A DNA stretch of 64,000 bases, taken from assembly GCA_030280995.1 (NCBI GenBank), contig JASXTE010000005.1:32191501-32255500 (forward strand), given 5' to 3'. The number at the start of each line of letters is the position of its first letter. Within the stretch, counting starts at the first letter, position 1. A program made the position numbers and the translations under genes. The notes beneath the pieces are model-generated. The model was given only the letters and a program-made list of their open reading frames with translations. It was not told where the DNA came from and did not search any database. The stretch comes from Hemileia vastatrix. Its lineage: Eukaryota > Basidiomycota > Pucciniomycetes > Pucciniales > Zaghouaniaceae. Shown one piece after another: positions 35,468-46,849 of this stretch.

Positions 35468-37097
35468 TTAATTCTGTTTCATTATAGTCAGTTGAGTATT
35501 TTTGTTTTTCTGACTCAATTGTTGAGCTTTGCTAGTCTTGCCACTTGATATTGTCGCAGCACAATATTTTGATTTAAGAATGATAATTGACATAATTATA
35601 TCAATGATACTGTTGCTGATTTGAAGAAGAGTTGACATTGATATATCACAGGTTTGAAGTGCAGTGGGACCAACTTCTAAGCCATCAGGAATTTGACTCT
35701 TCAGATTTGAAAGGTGAGCTAGAAGCTGAAGACCACTTTCAATTGGACAATCTGAGTTAATTTTTTGATGTGATGGAAGCTGGCTTAATTCATGTGTGGT
35801 CAGATAAAGTGAAGATGATATAAGAGACACCCATGAAGAATGGCAGTGATCACTTGGGATCATTAATCTCATGAGCATTTGGATAAGATTGGATTCAGGG
35901 TGATCAGTTTCCTTTGTCGAGTAAAGAATTTTCTTATTTAAACCATCAGGATCACATAAATCTTCCATTTTTTTTGAAATAAATATTATCAAGTACCCAT
36001 AGCTGTGAGCTATTAATCTCTAAAAATTTTTTGCTACACAAGGAAAAAAAATAATTAAAAGAAAAAAGTTAAGACTAAAAATTATGGTAACTTACATAAC
36101 TCAGTAAGTTTTGAAAGCCAAAATTCTCCACAAGATTTTTCCCAATGAAAAGTAAACATTAGAATATTTAACAGGGGTTCTTGGGAAGAATTAGAAGAGT
36201 GTAATTCAAGGAGAGTAACAATTTCCAACCACGACCTAAGGACCTTTTCTGTGCTTATTCTACCTTTATAAAATTTATGAATTTTACAGAATTCCTCCTG
36301 CAAATCAGAGTCTTTTAGAACTGAGGGTGAATAAGTTTGAGGCTTGTTTGATATCTTGTTTGGAGTTGATTTCATTGGTAGAGAAGCTTTCAAAGAGGTC
36401 AAAGTAGGTAATTTAGGAGGTGATGGGTATTGCTTCTTAGAAATGAAGGAATTTGGTGATGAGCTTTTTAAATCATCATCTTTATCAAAAATATTGTCAT
36501 GTCTTGAAGAAGATTTTAAAGTTTGCTTGTTTTGATGAGCAAGCGTAGCTTCATATTCTGACAGTTCATCATTGCTATTTTCATTGCTCTTTTCATCATC
36601 TTCATCAGGGAGAGGGAATTTATGGATGGAACAATCTACAGTAGGTGAGTTTCTGGTACAAAATATCAAAATAAAGATAAAAAGTACAATATGTAAAAAA
36701 AAGAGATATATGATAGAATTTTGAAGATAAAAGAATAACAATAAAAAAAAGGAAACAAGAATATACTCATTATCAAAGCCTTTACTTTTTTTTTGAGATT
36801 TATTATTTGATACATCAGAAAAATCATTAGCAGAATCCAGTTTAATATGTTGAATAAAAGAGGAGCCTTGGGATAATTTCTTTTTCTTGGAGTGGATAAC
36901 AGGTGTTTCAATATTTTCCTTAGAAGTTGAAGCATGAGTTGAAGCTGATGGTTCATCTGTCTCATCATCATCCCTAATGAAAATGACATCATCAGGAGGA
37001 ATCATACCCTCCTTGTTAGCTAAAAATATATATGAAGAAAAAAATTTATTAATAATATTATCTACTAATTTAAAAGGAGACAAAAAAAGTGAAGAAC
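35468..37097 (-). pseudogene. 3' exons of an unrecognised multi-exon gene split by a Gypsy
   Basis: Minus strand. One exon starts at 37019 after ATATTTTTAG (NKEGMIPPDDVIFIRDDDETDEPS), and a likely intron of about 110 bp (GTATATTC...TGTACCAG, about 36662-36770) joins to a Ser/Lys/Asp-rich exon ending WLEIVTLLELHSSN...FWLSKLTELCKLP near 36082. A further exon (35468-35992) encodes MEDLCDPDGLNKKI...LSNLKSQIPDGLEVGPTALQ. The hydrophobic stretch in the long frame is the untranslated intron, not a membrane segment. It is rich in acidic and Ser residues and looks nuclear or disordered. The 5' part lies beyond the Gypsy at 45434-45800. I do not recognise the family. Confidence 0.45.
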
Positions 37098-37906
37098 TGT
37101 CACCTCCACGTGACACTCGAGGCAAAATAAGCTCATTAAATCAATAATACAGAGGTCTAAATCCATACTCGAAGCGCAGAAAGCAATTCTCCATAGCAAC
37201 TGCAACTTTCCTTTGTGTACTCACTATTAAACCGCGCTAGCCTAAATCTCTAAATCTAAATTAGTCAATCTCTCAATAGTGTGTCTCAGTCTTTTTCTCA
37301 ATAAGCGACGCACAGCGCAATAGTCAATGTAATAGTACACTAAAAGGTTTATTAAATGTCTGTCAATTATTAAAAGGGGTAGTGAGCATGGACAAATGGA
37401 TAGTGGAGGATTAAAGGGTTGACAGATGTTATTGAGGAGGGTCCAGGTGTAATGGATGTATTTTTAATGGTCTGTGGTGTGCGGAATAGTGGATGGGTAT
37501 GAGGTCAATGCGAGGAGGAGTAAAGGATATAAAAGGGGTTGGGATTTTGGTTTGACATTATTTAGAATTAAATTATAGAATGTATATATAGTTAATAGTG
37601 GTAAAGCTTTAGGTTAAATAATTATTATTGTATCTTTCCTTATTTTCTCAGTAATAATTTCTAAATCCTAAAATCTTTGATTATTGAGTTTCCAACCCTT
37701 TGTGAGATTTTAAGAATTTTAATATTACCTTTAAATTATATTAGAATTCTCCTCGAACATATCTCGAAGCAGTAGCTCTTCCTTCGAGTCATCTTCAAAT
37801 CACTTCCATGAACATTTCCTCTGTGCCTCGATGAAGTTTCTAAACTCCTCTCTCCATCTCACTTCCAGGAACACCCTCGACCTTGTGCGTAGATCGTACG
37901 GTGACA
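37098..37906 (+). repeat. 5' LTR of the chromodomain Gypsy
   Basis: 809 bp, TGTCACCTCCACGTGACACT...GTACGGTGACA. Differences from the 3' LTR are concentrated in the first 170 bp. The remainder is almost identical. CACGTGACA near the start gives a short inverted repeat with the TGTCAC end. Confidence 0.95.
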
Positions 37907-37990
37907 GTATAATTTAATTCTCTGTAGTTCTCATTCTTTGCACTACTACGTCCCTTTTTTCAGGTGTTTTTTTTCCTCTAAATTTTTAAA

Positions 37991-39163
37991 ATGGCACCTG
38001 TTCAACACACTCCTCCTACAGGCGCTACTACTAGAGCTCATGCCAGAGGCAGGCCAACAGCCACCCGGCCTGTTTCACGCACTCACTCCTTGGAGCCACT
38101 CAACCTAATGGAAGGGCAACATTCAGTCCAATCTGTAGAAGACATCCCACAAGATTTTGATGACTCTAGTGATGATGAAGAAGTAGAGGATACAATGCAC
38201 AAGGCACCATCCGCCCCTGCTAATCACCCATCTGGTCAACCTTCAGAACCTGGACCATCTAATTCTCTGGAAGATTTCATGAGACTTTTCATGAAGACCC
38301 TTTCAAATTCAACTTCTTCAGAGGGATCTAAATTAAAAACTCCTTCTATGAAATCTCCTGATAAATTTGATGGAGAACATCCAGAAAGATTGCGGCCCTT
38401 CTTACAAACCTGCAAGCTCCTGTTCCATAATGACCCTCAAACCTTCAATAACGACTGATCGAAGGTTGTTTACGCTTCTTCATTCTTAGCCGGAAAAGCA
38501 GAAAGATGGTTCGAACCTTATCTTCTCATGCTCTCTTCGACCAAAACCCACTTACTTATTAATAATTGGGAAAAGTTCGAAGACCAACTCTTAATGTTGT
38601 TTGGTGACCCTAACAAAACTGACAACATAGAAATTGAACTTGATTTTCTTCGCATGAGTGATAATGGTGAAGCCTCTGAATATATCTCAAGTTTCACAGC
38701 ACTTCAAACTCAAGTAGGTTGGAATGATGCTGCCCTCAAGTATCATTTCAAAAAACGACTTTCTTCAAGGATTCTGGATCAGTTAAATCTTCACGGTCAG
38801 AAAATGACTACTTTAATGGATTTAATGGATCGAACCCTTGAACTCGACGGCGTTTACCAAGGAAGACTTCAACATCGTCGATACGCCAACAAATCTCAAG
38901 GCCTAAATTTTAAATTGGGACCTTCTTCACATCCACGGACAACTCAATCCAAACCCAATAAGGGAAAGGACAAACCTCGACCTAAAAGCTCCACCCCAGG
39001 TGATATCAGCAAAATACTGGATCCTAAAGGGGAACTTAAAGAAGCTGAGAGCAAGAGAAGAGCAAAAAATGGGTTATGTATGTATTGTGGGGGTAAGCAC
39101 AAGCTGGAAGATTGTGTAAAGATGAAGGAAAAAGAAGGTACTAGTTCAAAGTCAAAAAACTAG
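37991..39163 (+). pseudogene. gag of the chromodomain Gypsy
   Basis: Starts MAPVQHTPPTGATTRAHARG, 85 bp after the LTR. The start is conserved in the copy at 1-43. A disordered acidic N-terminus is followed by the Retrotrans_gag capsid: KSPDKFDGEHPERLRPFLQTC, then (after a TGA at 38456-38458, where the family usually has Trp) FLAGKAERWFEPYL, FEDQLLMLFGDPN, and the helical part to about residue 310. A zinc knuckle, CMYCGGKHKLEDC (CX2CX3HX4C, one residue short of the common CX2CX4HX4C), ends the protein at 39163. Apart from the TGA the frame is intact. Confidence 0.92.
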
Positions 39164-39177
39164 TAGATAGTTTACTT

Positions 39178-42100
39178 GTGTGCAAAGCAAACTATCTTAT
39201 CTTTCCCAGTGCACAGAACCTCCATGTCTTAAGGACTGGAGTTGCCTTAAACCGCTTGAGATTCATTCTTTTTAAGGAGGATACCCCCTTCAGTTTTCTT
39301 ATAGACTCTGGAGCTTCAATTTCTTTTGTTAGTTTATCTTTTGCCGAGAAGTTACCACTGACATTTACAGATATTGATCGAACACCAATTTTTTTGGTCA
39401 AATCAGAGTAACCCAAATATTGGGTAAGTAAGAAAGTTTTATGGGCTTTTAACTTTCAAAACTTTTCCCCCTTTGAGTGGGAATTATCAGTCTTGGACAC
39501 CCCAAGAATAGATGATACCATTCTTGGCCATGACTTTTTGACGCATTGGAATCCTGAAATCGATTGGTCATGGGGATTGATAACCACACCCACTAAGTAT
39601 ATTTATAATTCTTCAATGCAGGTCAATAGGGAGTTAAACAAACCGCCTGACAACGTCCTGCTAGAAGACAAATCTAAGCCAGATGACTTGCAAGCATCTG
39701 AACTTTCTTTAAATGAGAAATTGGCTAACCCTTCTAGCTCAATGACTTCCCTCAAAGTAATCGAATTATGCTCTCTCAATTCTGGTCTTCCCTCGACAGA
39801 TTCTCTCAAAGATGATGAGGATGACCAAATCAACGTTGAAGCCATTAAATCAACTCTACCGGAAATCTATCATGATTTCCTCGATGTTTTCTCAATCCGC
39901 AAGGCCGATAAGTTACACCTCATCAACCCTACAACCATCAAATAGAGTTAATAGGTCCAGTACCTCCGGCAGGTCCTGTCTATTCTTTGTTAAAGGAAGA
40001 ATCACCAGTTCTTTGAGACTACACTTCAGAGAATGTAGCAAAAGGTTTCATCAGAGCCAGTAAATCTCCAACCGGCTCCCCTGTTCTTTTTGTAAAGAAA
40101 AAGGACGGTAGTCTTAGGTTGTGTCTTGACTATAGAAAGCTCAACACAGTCACTAAGAAGAATGCATATCCTGTTCCTCCTATGTCATTTCTTCTAACCC
40201 TTTTCAATGGTGCTAAATTCTTTTCTAAAATTGATCTTAAAGGCGCTTGCAATCTTATTCGCCTTGCAGAAGGTCATGAACCACTAACTGCAATGCATAC
40301 TAGATTTGGTAGTTTTGAATATTTAGTTATGCCTTTTGGATTGTGTAACGCACCATAAACTTTTCAAAACTTTGTCAATGACATCTTTCAAGATGTTGTT
40401 GAACAATTTTTTGTCGTCTATTTAGATGATATTTTAATTTTCTCGAAGACACTGGATGAACATATTCATCATGTTCGACAGGTTCTAAATCAACTTCGAG
40501 ATCAGGGTCTCTACACCAAGCACAATAAATGAAAATTCCATCTTAAATCAATCGATTTTTTGGGTTTTACGTTGTCCACTGATGGTTTAGTCATGGACGA
40601 CAAAAAATTCCAAAAAGTCCTGGAATGGCCTGAGCCCAAAACCGTTAAATCCCTCCAAGGATTTTAGGGGTTTGAAAATTTCTATAGAAGATTTATTAAC
40701 TATTTCAAATCTTACTTCTCTTATTAGAAAAGATATTCCGTTTGTTTTTACTTCTACAGCACGAAAGAAATTCAAAGCATTGAAGACGGTGTTCACCACA
40801 GCTCCAATTCTTTGACACTTTGATCCTTCTGCTTCAACAATCGTCGAGACAGATGCGAGCAATTATGCTATTGCAGGGGTCATTTCTCAATTAAATCCTG
40901 AAATAAAATTGTTTCATCCTGTTGCTTTTGAGTCACGCAAACTCATTGCAGCAGAACTAAATTATGAAATTCATGACAAAGAGCTTTTAGCTATTATTCA
41001 TTGTCTTATAAAATGGTGCTCTTTTCTTCTCAGCCTAGATAGTCCTTTTCAAATTTTAACAGACCATAATGCTTTGAAATACTTCATGTCTTCCAAAGTA
41101 TTAACCAGGCTTCAAGCCAGGTAGGCTGAATTTCTGTCTGAATTTCCTTTTTCTATTTCCTATCGCCCAGGTAAGAGCTGCATTGTCCCAGATATCTTGT
41201 CACGTCGGGACAACGTTTACCCACAGCGGGGGAACACATTTTCTGACAAGAACCCAGCAAATGTGAAATCAATTTTCAACAAATCAATGTTAACAACTCA
41301 TCAACTTAATTGGATGACAATTCAATTGTTTCAAAATCCATTATCCAACATCCTTGAAGCTCAGTCGAAGGACAACTATTGTTTAGGTTTAAAAGACAAA
41401 ATACTCTCAAAGCAAGGGGCCAAAAGATTTAGTATTGAATTAGGTCTATTAGTTTTTGAAGGTAGAGTAGTCATAAACAACAACAATGAAATAAAATTAT
41501 GGATTTTCAATAGTGGACATGATTCTCCATTAGCTGGTCATTTTGGGGTTGATAAGACCTACCAGTTAATAGCGAGGGATTTCTTCTGGCCAGAAATGAC
41601 CAGAGAAATCAAGGCCTATATAAGAGCTTGTTACAAATGTAATAGGAATTAGGCTCCCCGTCACCGGAAGCATGGGTTGCTTCAACCACTTCCTATTCCC
41701 TCTAAACCTTGGGAATCTTTATCAATGGATTTTATTTCTCAACTTCCTCTTTCTAATAATTTTGATGCTATATTAGTAGTAGTAGATAGATTTTCAAAGA
41801 TGTCTATTTTTATTAAAACCACTACTAATGCTACACTAGAAGATTTGTCAAAATTGTTTCTAGAATATGTATTTTCCAAACATGGATTACCTAATGATAT
41901 TATTTCAGATAGAGGCTCATTGTTTGTATCCACATTCTGGACTCGACTGTGTCAACAACTCAATATCACAAGGAATCTCTCCACGGCCTATAATCCTGAA
42001 ACCAATGGGCAAACGGAAAGGGTCAACCAAATCCTCGAACAATACCTTCAAATGTATGTCAGTTACCAACAAGATGATTGGACCACATGGTTACCATTGG

Positions 42101-42774
42101 CCAAATTCCCTTATAATAACTCGACTCATTCTTCGACACGACAATCTCCTTTTGAAACTGTTTATGGAAGACATCCTCAATTCAACTCAATCCACGTAGG
42201 AACTAATTATCCTGCTGAACATTATATTCAAACCATATCACGACTCCAAGAGGAACTTAAATTAAATTTGGAATCAGCGATTTGAAGGTACAAGGAACAG
42301 GCCGACAAACATTGACAATCTTCTCCTTCTTTTAAACCAGGCGACAAAGTATGGCTCAATGCACGAAACATTTGAATAACTCAATAATCAAAGAAACTAG
42401 CTGAAAAGTGCTTGGGACCATTCGAAATCGACTCTGAAGTCTCTAAAACTGCATTTGGACTCAAGCTACCTCCTAAATGGCAGGCTATTCACCCTGTTTT
42501 CCACATATCTCTCCTGGAACTGGCTCGAGAAACATACCTGGGCAAGAACCAACCTCCTCTGGAACCGGTCGAAGTAGAAGAGCATCTAGAATGGGAAGTA
42601 AGTTGTATCCTTGATTCAAGAATACACATAGGGAAACTTCAATACCTTGTGGAATGGGAAGGCTTCCTTGATGATTCAGACAAAACATCCTGGGAACCAG
42701 CCATCAATGTTTCTAACGCCCCTGAAATCCTAAAATCTTTTCATCTTAAATATCCTTTAAAACCAAAACCTTAA
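39178..42774 (+). pseudogene. pol of the chromodomain Gypsy: protease, RT, RNase H, integrase, chromodomain
   Basis: Domains in order: protease (SFLIDSGASISFVS, 39290-39330); RT with [20 protein letters not shown] (about 40075) and the catalytic YLDDILIFSK (about 40420); RNase H with TDASNYAIAGVISQL (about 40850) and FQILTDHNALKYF; integrase zinc region ending CYKCNRN (about 41640), core with VVVDRFSK, ISDRGSLFVS and NGQTERVNQ (Asp, Asp, Glu all kept); then EEHLEWEVSCILDSR...YLVEWEGFLDDSDKTSWEP (about 42570-42720), a chromodomain that in this lineage can steer integration to chromatin marks. Frames are broken by stops near 39409, 39943, 40355, 40529, 40666, 41122, 41650, 42283, 42313 and 42374. 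The order (integrase after RNase H) defines Ty3/Gypsy. Confidence 0.93.
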
Positions 42775-43569
42775 AACTCTTATCTTTCCTTCTCCCCTTT
42801 AAAATCTAAAACATCTTTACCTTTAAAATTTCCTTATTCTTTCTTCTTTTTTTTTTCCTTTTCATAAATTTTTCAACCTTCTTTAAAATAAATAAAGTAA
42901 AATTAAAATTAAATTAAAATAAAATAAAATAAAAAATAAATAAATAAAATAAAATAAAATAAAACCTTCTAGAAATTTATTTAAAATTTCTTTTCTTTTC
43001 AATTTTCTACCTACATTCTTTCCTTAAAAAATTCCTTTTCCTCAAACTATCAAAATTTTTCACAAACGCAACACGACAATCTTTTCAATCTCACTTCAAC
43101 CTCTAAATATCTTTTTTAAAAAATTTCTTCAAACAATTACTTCTCCTTATAAATTTTTTTAAAAATTTATTTTTTCTCTTCTTTTCTTTCTTTCTTTTTC
43201 AAATAACTAAAATTCCTCAAAAATTCGATAAATAAACTTTCATAAATAACAATTTTTTCTTTCATTAAATTTTCATTCCCAATAAAATTATCTCAATCAA
43301 CTATTTTCCTACTTAAATATTTTTTTTCTTTCTCTTCCCAAATTTTAAACTAAAACTCTTTCAATTAAAATTTCTTTCTTTTCTTCTTTCAAAATTTAAA
43401 ACAAAATTTTATTTAAATTTTTTCTTTCTTTTTTTTCTTTTTTCCCTCAATATTTTATAAAAAATAAAATTTTAAAAATTTTAAATTAAAACAACAAAAT
43501 AAAATAAATAAGTACAAATTGTTTCTACTTTTCTTTTTCTTTTTTCTTTTTTTTCATTCTCCTTCAATT
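42775..43569. other. AT-rich spacer with pyrimidine bias, inside the Gypsy
   Basis: Plus strand is strongly T/C-rich and poor in G, with runs such as TTTCTTTCTTTTTC and an AAATAAAATAAAATAAA-type stretch at 42895-42965. No coding frame. It separates the convergent ends of pol (plus) and the antisense gene (minus), so both transcripts probably terminate here. Confidence 0.6.
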
Positions 43570-44526
43570 TTAAATTTTCTCCTTTATTTTCTCTTGAACC
43601 AATCCCTTCATCTTCTCCAAAATCACCCTTATTTCCTTCCTACATTTCTCAAAAACTTCCTCCTCTCCTACCAGTACCACTTCCCCAATTTCCAGTAGTT
43701 CTTCAGCCACGTCGAAGGAAGCGGCATCGACAATCTTATTGACTTCACCCCTTAAATCTTTAATAAACCTGGTCCGTCAACCTTTTCAAGGTTTCTTTGA
43801 CAATACCTGGTTGAGAGTCTCTTTGATATCCTCCCTCAAATCACCCACTGGTTGATTTGCCTCAACTGGCAGCGACGGCGCAGCTTCCACAATTGGAACT
43901 TCTGTGATGACATCTGGATTCTAAAACAAGATCATCAGTAACATAATTTTTAAAACAAAAGAAGAATGGACTTACTTCGAATATGGGGTCAGCCTCTAAG
44001 AATAATTTTGGAGTAACCTCCACCGCCACTTCCTTCTCCTCTTCGTCATCCTCGATGACCACCCGTCGCTTTTTTGGTGTCCGTCTCGGAATGAGAACTT
44101 CTTCCTCATCTTCCTCCACCAACTCATCCACCTCCTCTTCTACTCTTTTTTTCTTACTCGTGGCCTGGGTTAACCAGGTTGCTACATCATCTTCAACTTC
44201 CTCCTCATTCTCTCCCACCCATTGATCATCCCCAATTGAAACATCCCAAATATCCTCAACTACCTCTTTTGTTTTTGGTATCACCCAATATTTGGTTTTC
44301 ATGAATCGATTCTCGATGTCCGCATTTCTTGACAAGGAATCACACGCCATCTGTCTCCAGCGGCGAAACTCGCACTTCTGGCAAGGACCTTGTGTCGCCG
44401 TACTTTCAACGCAAATGTACTCCATTGATTCGCAGGCCGTGCAGGCATGGGGGTATTTCCGGGTAACGATTCCCCATCTGCTTTAGGGTGTGGAGGCGTG
44501 GGAGTTGGGGTAGGACAATTCATCAT
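43570..44526 (-). pseudogene. antisense six-cysteine (Zn2Cys6-like) gene of the chromodomain Gypsy
   Basis: A minus-strand gene starts at 44526 (MMNCPTPTPTPPHPK), and after a frameshift near 44480 reads CTACESMEYIC...GPCQKCEFRRWRQMAC, a CX2CX6CX9CX2CX9C array close to fungal Zn2Cys6 clusters. An acidic middle with basic patches (SKKKR, TPKKRR) could hold nuclear localisation signals. A 55-bp intron (43921-43975, GTAAGT...TTTTAG) leads to a second exon with a coiled-coil-like end (VFEKCRKEIRVILEKMKGLV) stopping at 43570, with two internal TGA codons. It lies between the chromodomain and 3' LTR, convergent with pol, with its own TATA box. Cysteine spacing and gene structure are seen. DNA binding and regulation are inferred. 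It is unrelated in sequence to the GyA antisense genes beyond the cysteines. Confidence 0.65.
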
Positions 44527-44605
44527 AGTAAATTATAAGGTAATTAAAATAAAAAGGGAGGGAAACTAGTGTGGGAAGTATGTCTCACGCTCAACAGAGC
44601 TCACG

Positions 44606-44614
44606 TTTTTTATA
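44606..44614 (-). promoter_or_regulatory. TATA box of the Gypsy antisense gene
   Basis: Minus-strand TATAAAAAA lies 80 bp upstream of the ATG at 44526 and 11 bp from the 3' LTR edge, inside the element. The position suits a start of antisense transcription independent of the LTR promoter. Confidence 0.6.
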
Positions 44615-44624
44615 CCTGGGCATC

Positions 44625-45433
44625 TGTAACACGCCACGTGACACTTGAGGCAAAAGCAGCTCATTAAATCAATAATAAAGAGGTCTAAATCCATACTCGA
44701 AGCGCAGAAAGAAATTCACCATAGCAACTGCGACTTCCCTTTGCATACTCACTATTCAACCGCGCTAGCCTAAAACTCTAAATCTAAATTAGTCAATCTC
44801 TCAATAGTGTGTCTCAGTCTTTTTCTCAATAAGCGACGCACAGCGCAATAGTCAATGTAATAGTACACTAAAAGGTTTATTAAATGTCTGTCAATTATTA
44901 AAAGGGGTAGTGAGCATGGACAAATGGATAGTGGAGGATTAAAGGGTTGACAGATGTTATTGAAGAGGGTCCAGGTGTAATGGATGTATTTTTAATGGTC
45001 TGTGGTGTGCGGAATAGTGGATGGGTATGAGGTCAATGCGAGGAGGAAAAAGGATATAAAAGGGGTTGGGATTTTGGTTCAACATTCTTTAGAATTAAAT
45101 TATAGAATGTATATATAGTTAATAGTGGTAAAGCTTTAGGTTAAATCATTATTATTGTATCTTTCCTTATTTTCTCAGTAATAATTTCTAAATCCTAAAA
45201 TCTTTGATTATTGAGTTTCCAACCCTTTGTGAGATTTTAAGAATTTTAATATTACCTTTAAATTATATTAGAATTCTCCTCAAACATATCTCGAAGCAGT
45301 AGCTCTTCCTTCGAGTCTTCTTCGAATCACTTCCTTGAACATTTCCTCTGTGCCTCGACAAAGTTTATAAACTCCTCTCTCCATCTCACTTCCAGGAACA
45401 CCCTCGACCTTGTGCGTAGATCGTCCAGTGACA
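44625..45433 (+). repeat. 3' LTR of the chromodomain Gypsy
   Basis: 809 bp, TGTAACACGCCACGTGACAC...GTCCAGTGACA, the same length as the 5' LTR and followed by the AGAAC target duplication at 45434-45438. Confidence 0.95.
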
Positions 45434-45800
45434 AGAACATACATTTTTCATGTTTTTTCACACATTGGAGTAAGTTTTACAAGGGTTAGATAAATATGAA
45501 GGAGAAGGATTACTGTTAAAGATCTTGACAAGTTCTTTCGTTTTATCTCTAGCCAATTTCGAGTAAATTTCAATACTGAACTCTTGTTATTTCCTGCCTC
45601 TCATTGCCAAGTACAGGAGGGTTAGGTGCCATGCCATGTGGAAGACATGATGAAAACTCAAAAGCTTCAAAGTGAGTATCAATCAGAGAGTGGGATGGAA
45701 AACATTTGGGCACTGGAAAATCAATTTTTTGAAAAAAAAAGATATAGAACATAAGTGAAATATATAAATTAAGAGAGAGGAACATGATACACATACAAAG
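45434..45800 (-). pseudogene. upstream exon of the gene split by the Gypsy
   Basis: Minus strand: after a polypyrimidine tract ending GATTTTCCAG (about 45716-45725) a frame reads VPKCFPSHSLIDTHFEAFEFSSCLPHGMAPNPPVLGN, then loses phase. The sequence just before the Gypsy, read with the far flank at 37097, gives GTATGTTCTTCAC, a plausible 5' splice site whose acceptor would be at 37020. This links it with 35468-37097. Function unknown. Confidence 0.4.
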
Positions 45801-46849
45801 TGGTGGTGTAGGATTTTAAATACTAGACATTTGATTAATGAATATTAAAAAAAATTATTCAATATCAAAAAATTATGATGTAATATGATAAATAATTATA
45901 AGAAACTCTATTGTAGAAAATTGAAGTTGATAATATAATAGGATAAAAATTTGTATAAGATTAAAATTAAAGTGAGGATGAAAGAAACAGAAAACATAAA
46001 GAGGGGGATTATATATTATTTTCACTTTTTTAACATGTATTATTCATAGTGGGGTAAAATGAGTAACATGCTAAATCACAATCTGTTTATATTGAAGCAA
46101 AATTTTATGTAGCTAACAGAAAATAATAGGAATTCTTTGAGGTCTTTTAATGTGAAAAACAAATGATAACAAATGTATATCCCATATGTAAATTACCACG
46201 GGTAAATACAAAATTTTTTAAATTAGAATTTACTCCTAAACAATGGAGATACACTTAATTAGTATATTTTATGAAAACTAAGGATAATGCTTTATAACTA
46301 TTTGTTAAATTTACTTTCAGATGACAATGAGAGATTCACAAATATACTGATATGCCTCACCAAACAAGAAATGAATTATAAATATAAAATTGATAACAGT
46401 AGAATTAAAGATAAGAATTTTTTTTAAGTGACAGGAGGAGTGTTGGGCTAGGGTGTGGGCACAGTGACCAAACCATTAATAAACTTGGATACAACTAAGG
46501 GAAAAAATTGAATAGTTTTATTTCACAATATATCTTAGTCTGCACAAGATATTGCATTGTTGTCCATAACTATACCATTATTGTTACTTTTCAAAATTTA
46601 TAGGACTACTAAGTTGATAAAATATTATTATGAATCAACCAATGAAATACCTTAAGCCACAATCAAAATTATTAAAACTTTAATATTTAATTTGAGATTT
46701 GGATTAGCTAATTTTTCACCACTTACCACAGTTTTGATTAAAATAATAAAACTTGAAAAAAATAGTTGAGATAACCTAGAAATGGGTGCAAGAAAATGAT
46801 GAGACATATGACTTGAAACTTAACTCATAAACTATTGATAAACTTCATG
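45801..46849. other. AT-rich interval without a gene
   Basis: No coding signal. The only less AT-rich spot is about 46430-46475 (GACAGGAGGAGTGTTGGGCTAG). Confidence 0.5.

Larger units (their letters stand above)
37098..45433 (+). mobile_element. complete chromodomain Ty3/Gypsy retrotransposon
   Basis: An 8,336-bp element with two 809-bp LTRs that are nearly identical over most of their length. AGAAC flanks both ends (37093-37097 and 45434-45438), a perfect 5-bp target duplication, so the insertion is simple and fairly recent. It carries gag, protease, RT, RNase H, integrase and a chromodomain on the plus strand, plus a gene on the minus strand (43570-44526) before the 3' LTR. At least nine premature stops disable the sense genes. 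It sits within an unrecognised minus-strand gene, probably in an intron. Another copy begins at the left window edge. Confidence 0.95.

Noticed and set aside
36660..36770. Membrane-spanning protein segment (FFLLLFFYLQNSIIYLFFLHIVLFIF) in the long minus-strand frame
   Set aside because: Bounded by GTATATTC and TGTACCAG, it is best explained as an AT-rich intron. Skipping it keeps the frame.
43983..44225. Ser-rich plus-strand ORF
   Set aside because: It is the complement of the acidic repeat in the antisense gene, whose intron and cysteine array favour the minus strand.
37098..45433. Retrovirus-like envelope gene in the region after integrase
   Set aside because: The only gene there is on the opposite strand, with cysteines at its N-terminus and no signal peptide or membrane segment.
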